DNA of 64,000 nucleotides from Acidobacteriota bacterium. GTDB lineage: Bacteria > Acidobacteriota > Terriglobia > Terriglobales > Acidobacteriaceae. The position numbers were made by a program, and so were the translations under genes. The stretch is taken from positions 29,679-93,678 of the forward strand of contig JABBOG010000006.1 of NCBI GenBank assembly GCA_019351975.1, given 5' to 3'. This document shows positions 58,893 to 64,000 of this stretch, in pieces; within the stretch, counting starts at the first letter, position 1; each line of letters opens with the position of its first letter. The notes under the pieces are model-generated. The model did no database searches. It was not told where the DNA came from and saw only the letters and a list, made by a program, of their open reading frames with translations.

Positions 58893-59612
58893 ATGGCTGG
58901 CACTACCATTGAAGTTCGTTTGCGCTCCTTCGGACCGCTCCAGACTGTTTTCCCAACACACGGCTATCAGCGTAAACTGCCCGCTGGGGAATCTCTTTCC
59001 GACCTCCTCAGAAAACTCTGCGATGAGGGACTCATGAGCGAGGTCATGCTACGTTCGGCTGCGATTGCTATCAACCATACGTATGCGCTCCCGGGACAAA
59101 TTCTCCATGATGGCGATGAGATAGCCATTCTTCCTCCGGTGAGCGGCGGTACATTTCTAGCCGACAACCCGAATTGGCAAATTGCCCTTGTCCGCGAGAC
59201 AATCGACGCGGCTGATATTGTTCGGCGCGTTAAGTCGGGCGAGGACGGTGCGATCTGCGTTTTCGACGGCACGGTGCGCAATAATAGCCGTGGCCGCCAA
59301 ACGCTGCATCTGGATTATGAAGCGTACGAAGAGATGGCGCTCAAGCAGATGCTCCTTCTACGGGCTGAGGCTATAGAGCACTACGGCGTGCGGGAGGTCG
59401 CCATTGTGCACCGTCTTGGCAGACTATTGGTAGGCGAAACAAGCATTCTCATCGCTGTCGCCTCGGCCCATCGCGGTGCGGCATTCGATGCCTGCGAGTG
59501 GTTGATTGATACTTTGAAGAAGACGGTTCCTATCTGGAAACGAGAGCAGTTCATTGATGGTGCCGCCTGGGTAGATGGTGAGCCATTTCCAGAGAACTTT
59601 ATTGCCAGATAG
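58893..59612 (+). CDS. Fused molybdopterin synthase MoaD-MoaE
   Basis: 239 aa from ATG 58893 (58845 possible). Residues 1-86 are a ubiquitin-like MoaD ending PPVSGG (G85-G86). Residues ~95-239 are MoaE (VRRVKSGEDGAICVFDGTVRN, SAHRGAAFDACEWLID, VPIWKREQF with the catalytic lysine). It converts precursor Z to molybdopterin. The MoaD Gly-Gly must be a free C-terminus to carry the thiocarboxylate, so cleavage after G86 is expected, as known for mycobacterial MoaX. No other mo-cofactor gene is adjacent. Confidence 0.9.
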   Translation: MAGTTIEVRLRSFGPLQTVFPTHGYQRKLPAGESLSDLLRKLCDEGLMSEVMLRSAAIAINHTYALPGQILHDGDEIAILPPVSGGTFLADNPNWQIALVRETIDAADIVRRVKSGEDGAICVFDGTVRNNSRGRQTLHLDYEAYEEMALKQMLLLRAEAIEHYGVREVAIVHRLGRLLVGETSILIAVASAHRGAAFDACEWLIDTLKKTVPIWKREQFIDGAAWVDGEPFPENFIAR

Positions 59613-59700
59613 ATGTCATCGGCTATCGTTCGCGGGCTTCCCATGGAATCATCGCTAATTGGATGTGACGACAGGGCGGTGCTCACCGTACAATCGTCCT

Positions 59701-59982
59701 ATGGCGACCAAGAAGCGTCACAAAGGGCACCCTGCGGGAGAGACCGGGCAGGAAGCGTTGTATCTCAAGTCGCTCAGCGACCGGCAGATACCCGTGGCTG
59801 TGAAGTTACGCGACGGAGAGGTTGTTCATGGATGGATCGAATACTTCGATGACATGATGCTGCGCCTCACGCGCGAAGGTAAGCCTAATCTTTTCATCTA
59901 CAAGGCGCAGATTCGGACGATCACCGAAGGCGGCACGGCAGGTCTTCGGCATAACGCGTATCGCGATGAAGTGGCAGGATAG
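59701..59982 (+). CDS. hfq: Hfq-like RNA chaperone
   Basis: 93 aa from ATG 59701. The Sm1 region is YLKSLSDRQIPVAVKLRDGEV then HGWIEYFDDMMLRLTREG, and the Sm2 region is NLFIYKAQIRTI, in place of the E. coli V-x-YKHAIST. The lysine-rich start (ATKKRHKGH) and short tail replace the long E. coli C-terminus. It is expected to form a hexamer that helps small RNAs pair. The IMPase start overlaps by a few codons, so the two are probably co-translated. Confidence 0.72.
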   Translation: MATKKRHKGHPAGETGQEALYLKSLSDRQIPVAVKLRDGEVVHGWIEYFDDMMLRLTREGKPNLFIYKAQIRTITEGGTAGLRHNAYRDEVAG

Positions 59983-59989
59983 AGAGCCT

Positions 59990-60886
59990 ATGCGCGAGTT
60001 TGTTGTTAGGGCAGAACTGATCGCGCGTGAAGCTGGATCACTGTTGCGCGAGTTTTATCACCAAGGTGTGACCACCCAATATAAGGGCGACGTCGATCTT
60101 GTCACGGAAGCAGATCGTGCCAGCGAAGCGTTGATTGTAGATCGCCTTCATCAAGCCTTTCCTAAGCACGGCATCTACGGTGAAGAGGGGACTCGTGAGG
60201 GACTCGACAGCGAGTTCCGCTGGTATGTTGATCCTCTCGACGGAACGACCAATTTCGCCCATGGATTTCCAGTGTTCTGCGTTGTTCTTGGCTGTGAGCG
60301 CCGTCATTCACGGCTGGCGTCGAATGAAGATGGAGAGATGGTTGCAGGAGTCATTTACGATCCGTTGCGAGACGAGATGTTTTCTGCTGTGCGCGGCGAG
60401 GGGGCCGCGCTCAACGGCAAGGTGATCCATGTGTCGAGCACTGGTTCGCTACAGGAGTCGTTGATTGCCACCGGATTTCCCAGCCATAAGCGTCACCGGA
60501 GCCCGAACGTTCATTTCTATCAGGAGTTCACGCTGCGTTCCCATGGCGTACGTCGCGCAGGTTCGGCTGCCATCGATCTCGCATACGTAGCTTGCGGACG
60601 CCTTGATGGCTACTGGGAGTTCGAACTTAATCCATGGGATACGTCTGCCGGCTACCTGCTTGTCGAAGAAGCCGGCGGGCGCATGAGCCATTTTAACGGG
60701 GACCAATTTACCCTAGACAGCCGTGAAATTCTGGCAACCAACGGGATGATTCATCCCGAGATGGAGGCTCTTTTTGCGGATATGTTTGCTGGGCGGAATT
60801 TGGAGCCGATTCCAACGCCCGCAGAGTTTGCGGCGCGCCGAGCAGAAGCTTGGGCAAGAAAGTCAAAGCCTCATGAGATGCTGTGA
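59990..60886 (+). CDS. suhB: Inositol monophosphatase family (SuhB-like)
   Basis: 298 aa from ATG 59990; 59966 is an overlapping upstream alternative. The metal-site motifs are all there: EEGTRE, WYVDPLDGTTNFAHG, and WDTSAGYLLVEEAGG. It dephosphorylates inositol or related sugar phosphates with Mg2+. Closely downstream of hfq-like, in the same direction. SuhB proteins also affect rRNA transcription in E. coli; not testable from sequence here. Confidence 0.9.
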   Translation: MREFVVRAELIAREAGSLLREFYHQGVTTQYKGDVDLVTEADRASEALIVDRLHQAFPKHGIYGEEGTREGLDSEFRWYVDPLDGTTNFAHGFPVFCVVLGCERRHSRLASNEDGEMVAGVIYDPLRDEMFSAVRGEGAALNGKVIHVSSTGSLQESLIATGFPSHKRHRSPNVHFYQEFTLRSHGVRRAGSAAIDLAYVACGRLDGYWEFELNPWDTSAGYLLVEEAGGRMSHFNGDQFTLDSREILATNGMIHPEMEALFADMFAGRNLEPIPTPAEFAARRAEAWARKSKPHEML

Positions 60887-60917
60887 ATTTTGCGATGTTC
60901 TACCTATGATGGTTTAT

Positions 60918-60926
60918 TGCTAAAAT
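60918..60926 (+). promoter_or_regulatory. Extended -10 promoter candidate for the ferredoxin gene
   Basis: TGCTAAAAT fits TGN-TATAAT with one mismatch and lies about 50 nt before the ferredoxin ATG. The -35 is weak. Confidence 0.45.
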
Positions 60927-60978
60927 AGGCGCGACGTCACGAAAGCTGGACCAGTACCACCAAGGAGCGTAACGAAAG

Positions 60979-61239
60979 ATGGCATATGTAATCGCAGAAC
61001 CCTGTATTGGCACCAAAGACCGCGCCTGCGTGGATGCTTGCCCGGTCGATTGTATCCACCCCAAAGCCGACGAGACTGGCGGTGACACACTCGATCAACT
61101 CTTCATCGACCCGGTCGAGTGCATCGACTGTGGCGCATGCGTGCCGGTGTGCCCTGTTTCGGCTATCTATGCCGCTGACGACCTGCCTGAAAAGTGGGCC
61201 GACTTTCAGGAAAAGAACGCTGCGCACTTCGGTCGCTAA
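60979..61239 (+). CDS. fdxA: Seven-iron ferredoxin (FdxA-like)
   Basis: 86 aa, behind AAGGAGCG. The first cluster ligands are C9, C17, C21 and C25 (C-x7-C-x3-C-x3-C), the spacing of [3Fe-4S][4Fe-4S] ferredoxins, and the second are C48, C51, C54 and C58 (C-x2-C-x2-C-x3-C). A cytoplasmic electron carrier. The C-terminal region (DDLPEKWADF) is typical of FdxA. The gene has its own candidate promoter and terminator, so it is probably a single-gene unit. Confidence 0.93.
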   Translation: MAYVIAEPCIGTKDRACVDACPVDCIHPKADETGGDTLDQLFIDPVECIDCGACVPVCPVSAIYAADDLPEKWADFQEKNAAHFGR

Positions 61240-61261
61240 TTCATATCGAACAAACGTACGG

Positions 61262-61284
61262 GCGCAGCTCCTTGAGAGCTGCGC
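61262..61284 (+). terminator. Intrinsic terminator after fdxA
   Basis: A perfect 9-bp stem GCGCAGCTC / GAGCTGCGC with loop CTTGA is followed by TGCATTTTAT. Confidence 0.8.
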
Positions 61285-61303
61285 TGCATTTTATGCACCT
61301 CAG

Positions 61304-61756
61304 ATGAAAACACTCGAAAATCCGGAAGACGTATCAATGGTTCGCGCCCGAATCCATGAGCTTACATCGGAGGACTCGGCGAATTGGGGCGTCATGAACG
61401 TCACCCAGATGGTGTGTCACCTCCGCGGGCCTTATCACTTCGCCCTGTCAACTGGTCTGGCGCAGCACATTTCACTCCCTATCCCCGCTGCGGCTGCGAA
61501 ATACATGGCTCTTCGATCGCCTCTGCCATGGCCGAAAGGTCTTCCAACTCTGCCTGAATTTAAAATAAATGGCGAATGCATGAAAGCAGTTAGCTTTGTT
61601 GAGGATCGCGCCACTCTGATTGACGTATTTGATCGTTTTTGCGCTTTTCCGAAGTTCACCAAAGATCATCCGTTTTTCGCGACCATGGCGCACGCTGACT
61701 GGATGCGCTGGGGTTATCTCCATGCAGACCACCACTTACGCCAGTTCGGGCGTTGA
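61304..61756 (+). CDS. DinB/DUF1569-like protein
   Basis: 150 aa from ATG 61304, chosen because the longer open frame (from 61007) runs through the ferredoxin gene in another frame. The pattern NVTQMVCHL, then HPFFATMAHADWMRWGYLHADHHLRQF carries the three histidines of the DinB four-helix bundle as seen in DUF1569 members. A metal-binding thiol-transferase-like role is possible but unknown. recO follows almost at once. Confidence 0.7.
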   Translation: MKTLENPEDVSMVRARIHELTSEDSANWGVMNVTQMVCHLRGPYHFALSTGLAQHISLPIPAAAAKYMALRSPLPWPKGLPTLPEFKINGECMKAVSFVEDRATLIDVFDRFCAFPKFTKDHPFFATMAHADWMRWGYLHADHHLRQFGR

Positions 61757-61760
61757 CATC

Positions 61761-62561
61761 ATGGCTGAAGGAAGACTCATCCAGCACCACGGCGAGGCCA
61801 TCGTACTTCGAGCATGGCCTTTCCATGAAGCCGATCTCATCCTTTCGATCTTCACGCGCGAGCAGGGCAAAGTGAAGGGCGTTGCTCGACATGCAATGAA
61901 GTCCCGCAGGCGGTTTGGCGGTGCACTCGAGCCGGGCACACATATTATTGCGCACTATATGGAGCGTCCCAGACAGGAACTTGTGCGTCTGGACAGCTTC
62001 GAGATTCTCTGGTCTCCACTGAACGCGTCGGTGGATTACCTGCGGATGGCTGGTCTTCAGCTTGTCACCGAGGTGCTGGAGGAGGCCCTGCCCGATCTTG
62101 CCGCTGACGATAATATCTTTCGCCTTGCACTGACCGTGCTCACCAGCATCCACTCCGGATGCTCTGTGCTTGGTGCTTCAGTTGCGGGTTTCAAGGATGC
62201 TCACGCGTCGAACATCTCGCTTTCGATCACCTACTTTTGTCTATGGATGAATCGCCTAATGGGCTGGATGCCCGAACTTGACCACTGCGTGGCCTGCGGT
62301 CTCGATCTTCGCGGGCAAACCGTGTATTGGTCTCCTACCACCGACGGTGTCACCTGTCACGACGATCGCCGTCAGAGTAGTTCTTCTCTTTCACCCAACT
62401 CCGTGGCCGAGAGTCACAAAATTGCGAGGAGTGCACTTCTGGACCTGCAGAAGCACACTGAGGCCATGGTGCGATTTGCTGATCTGAGAAGGTTTGCGAT
62501 CGGAGTTCTGGAGCGGCACCTTGATCGGAGACTACGAAGTGCCACCGCTCTGGAGTTGTAA
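61761..62561 (+). CDS. recO: DNA repair protein RecO
   Basis: 266 aa from ATG 61761, 4 nt after the previous stop. The N-terminal OB fold (AIVLRAWPFHEADLILSIFT, GKVKGVARHAMKSRRRFGGALEPG) precedes a helical domain with a zinc-finger start (CVACGLDL) and a C-terminal RFAIGVLERHLDRRLRSAT. It loads RecA with RecR. The gap to glyQ is 39 nt, so recO-glyQ-glyS may form one operon. Confidence 0.9.
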   Translation: MAEGRLIQHHGEAIVLRAWPFHEADLILSIFTREQGKVKGVARHAMKSRRRFGGALEPGTHIIAHYMERPRQELVRLDSFEILWSPLNASVDYLRMAGLQLVTEVLEEALPDLAADDNIFRLALTVLTSIHSGCSVLGASVAGFKDAHASNISLSITYFCLWMNRLMGWMPELDHCVACGLDLRGQTVYWSPTTDGVTCHDDRRQSSSSLSPNSVAESHKIARSALLDLQKHTEAMVRFADLRRFAIGVLERHLDRRLRSATALEL

Positions 62562-62600
62562 CAGGTAAAATCGAAGTGATTCATCAAAGGAACTTTACGG

Positions 62601-63593
62601 ATGGCAGGCAAGAACCCCCTAACCTTTCAGGAGTTGCTCTTCACCCTACAGCGCTTCTGGGCTGAACACGGCTGCGTGCTCCAACAGCCCTACGACGTTG
62701 AGGTCGGCGCTGGCACGATGTCCCCAGACACTTTTCTTCGCGTTCTTGGCCCCAAGCCGATCAGCATCGCCTACGCGCAGCCTTCGCGTCGCCCAGCGGA
62801 CGGGCGTTACGGCGAGAACCCTAACCGTCTGTACCGCCACACGCAACTACAGGTCATTCTGAAACCGCCGCCGGAGCGAGTGCAGGAGCTTTATCTTGAG
62901 AGCCTCATCGCGATCGGCATTGACCTAGCACAGCACGACATCAAGTTTGAAGAAGATAACTGGGAGTGGCCCGTCGGGGGCGCCTGGGGAGTGGGCTGGC
63001 AGGTCATGCTGGATGGCCAAGAGATTACCCAGTTCACGTACTTCCAGCAGTGCGGAGGCATGGATCTGGACCCTATCTCTGGCGAGATCACTTATGGTTT
63101 GGAACGCATCGCGCAGTTTCTTCAGGATCTTGACAGCATCTACGAGATCGTCTGGTCCCGGGACCCTGCAACAGGTCGCGAACTGACTTATGGTCAGGTG
63201 CGCCTTCACGAAGAGCAGCAATTTAGCGCTTACAGCTTCGACTACGCCGACGTCCCCAGCCTATGGAAACATCTGGAGCTCTACGAAGACGAATGCAAGA
63301 CGCTTCTAATGAAGTTCTGGGCCCTAGTGGATAGTCTTCTAACTGAGCGAGAGAGAGAAACTTCCTTCGCAGAATGCGCGCCGCTTCAGGAACGAATGCT
63401 TCGATTTCCGACACTCGGTGCCTACGAACTGGCGCTCAAGTGCTCGCACACCTTCAACCTCCTCGACGCCCGCGGCGCCATCTCCGTCACAGAGCGCGTA
63501 GGAGTTATGGCGCGTATACGAAACCTTGTCGTCGGGGTTGCGAAGATTTATGCGGAGCAGGGAAGACTAACGACTCCCTCTGCTTTGATTTAA
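62601..63593 (+). CDS. glyQ: Glycyl-tRNA synthetase alpha subunit
   Basis: 330 aa, class [22 protein letters not shown] at the start and the conserved [29 protein letters not shown] equivalent ([23 protein letters not shown]) and [18 protein letters not shown] segments identify GlyQ. It makes glycyl-adenylate. The length is above the ~300 aa of E. coli GlyQ because of an extended C-terminus. It is followed 33 nt later by glyS. Confidence 0.96.
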   Translation: MAGKNPLTFQELLFTLQRFWAEHGCVLQQPYDVEVGAGTMSPDTFLRVLGPKPISIAYAQPSRRPADGRYGENPNRLYRHTQLQVILKPPPERVQELYLESLIAIGIDLAQHDIKFEEDNWEWPVGGAWGVGWQVMLDGQEITQFTYFQQCGGMDLDPISGEITYGLERIAQFLQDLDSIYEIVWSRDPATGRELTYGQVRLHEEQQFSAYSFDYADVPSLWKHLELYEDECKTLLMKFWALVDSLLTERERETSFAECAPLQERMLRFPTLGAYELALKCSHTFNLLDARGAISVTERVGVMARIRNLVVGVAKIYAEQGRLTTPSALI

Positions 63594-63625
63594 GCGACAC
63601 TCAACAAAAAGGTCACCACAACAAG

Positions 63626-64000
63626 ATGCCAGACTTCCTCCTTGAATTAGGTTTAGAAGAAATTCCCGCTCGTATGATCGCGTCTGCTCAGGCAGAGTTG
63701 CAGCGCCGCACGGTCGCGCTTCTCGAACGTGAGCACCTACTCGCCGATGACTATACGGCAGCTTCATACTCCACGCCCCGCCGCTTGACAGTGCATCTTA
63801 CGGGCTTGATTTCGCAACAATCTGATATCAGGGAAGACACGACCGGGCCTGCCATCAAGATCGCATTCAAGGACGGCTTCCCAACGGCCGCCGCGGAGGC
63901 CTTCGCGCGCAAGTCTGGCGTCCAAGTCTCCGAACTGCGCACCGTCTCCACGCCGAAGGGCGATTACCTCGCTGCGACCACAGTCAAGCGCGGGCGCAGT
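63626..64000 (+). CDS. glyS: Glycyl-tRNA synthetase beta subunit (3' end outside window)
   Basis: 125 codons are visible from ATG 63626, starting MPDFLLELGLEEIPARMI, the standard GlyS N-terminus (family motif LL-E-GTEELP). SYSTPRRLTVHLTGL and REDTTGPAIKIAFKD also match. It binds the acceptor and anticodon of tRNA-Gly and partners GlyQ in the alpha2beta2 enzyme. The gene is cut by the window edge. Confidence 0.95.
   Translation, partial: MPDFLLELGLEEIPARMIASAQAELQRRTVALLEREHLLADDYTAASYSTPRRLTVHLTGLISQQSDIREDTTGPAIKIAFKDGFPTAAAEAFARKSGVQVSELRTVSTPKGDYLAATTVKRGRS

Noticed and set aside
61007-61303. Long N-terminal extension of the DinB/DUF1569-like frame
   Set aside because: It runs through the ferredoxin gene in another frame and across a terminator; homology-like sequence starts only at 61304.

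Overview
The window looks like chromosomal DNA of an acidobacterium of the Terriglobus/Granulicella/Edaphobacter type (Acidobacteriaceae). This is inferred from family content: a VWFA-domain secreted protein of the acidobacterial kind, a large TonB-dependent receptor with an N-terminal carboxypeptidase-regulatory-like domain, NHL/Ig-like secreted proteins ending in short hydrophobic tails, and a GC-rich genome. No phage, integrase, transposase or CRISPR array was seen. The window is mostly ordinary chromosome with several less usual loci.

Layout. 1-13.3 kb: a 5'-truncated NHL/Ig-like protein, glycogen debranching enzyme GlgX, an M20 peptidase broken by one frameshift, a polytopic membrane protein, a flippase-like membrane protein, ArgS and a secreted GH31 glycosidase. 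The + strand here is extremely G-rich whichever way the genes point. 13.5-20.8 kb: a potassium-uptake locus, kdpE - putative KdpE operator - outer-membrane porin - 33-codon membrane peptide - kdpF - kdpA - kdpB - kdpC, with no kdpD. Its base composition differs from both flanks. 21-25.3 kb (all -): a B12-binding radical SAM protein, a GNAT acetyltransferase, a quinone oxidoreductase and a dolichyl-phosphate-mannose-synthase-like glycosyltransferase. 25.4-25.6 kb: a tRNA-Arg(CCT) with an unusual swapped elbow pair, preceded by decayed pieces of a tRNA-like copy. 25.7-34 kb: a TonB-dependent receptor, a VWFA protein, an Orn/Lys/Arg decarboxylase and groES-groEL behind a CIRCE-like operator.

34.2-49 kb: a lipoprotein-like gene overlapping an SDR gene, then an exopolysaccharide block: CpsB-type phosphatase, single-domain response regulator, GT2, WcaF-type acetyltransferase, two GT4, Wza-type export protein and Wzc-type tyrosine autokinase (-), facing UDP-glucose dehydrogenase and UDP-glucuronate decarboxylase (+), then a Wzi-type outer-membrane protein (-). 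Flippase, polymerase and initiating phosphoglycosyltransferase are not in the window. 48.9-52.4 kb: homodimeric pyruvate dehydrogenase AceE, overlapping a downstream gene that looks like an E1-alpha subunit which has lost its thiamine-diphosphate motif.

52.5-64 kb: housekeeping genes: argJ and thiC (divergent), a TonB-like protein, an M28/GCPII-like peptidase, MscL with a zinc-ribbon tail, a fused MoaD-MoaE, an Hfq-like protein, an inositol monophosphatase, a seven-iron ferredoxin, a DinB/DUF1569-like protein, recO, glyQ and the start of glyS. Hairpins sit at most convergent gene ends. The + strand G excess fades and reverses near 52 kb.

All product names come from reading protein motifs by eye; no database search was run.
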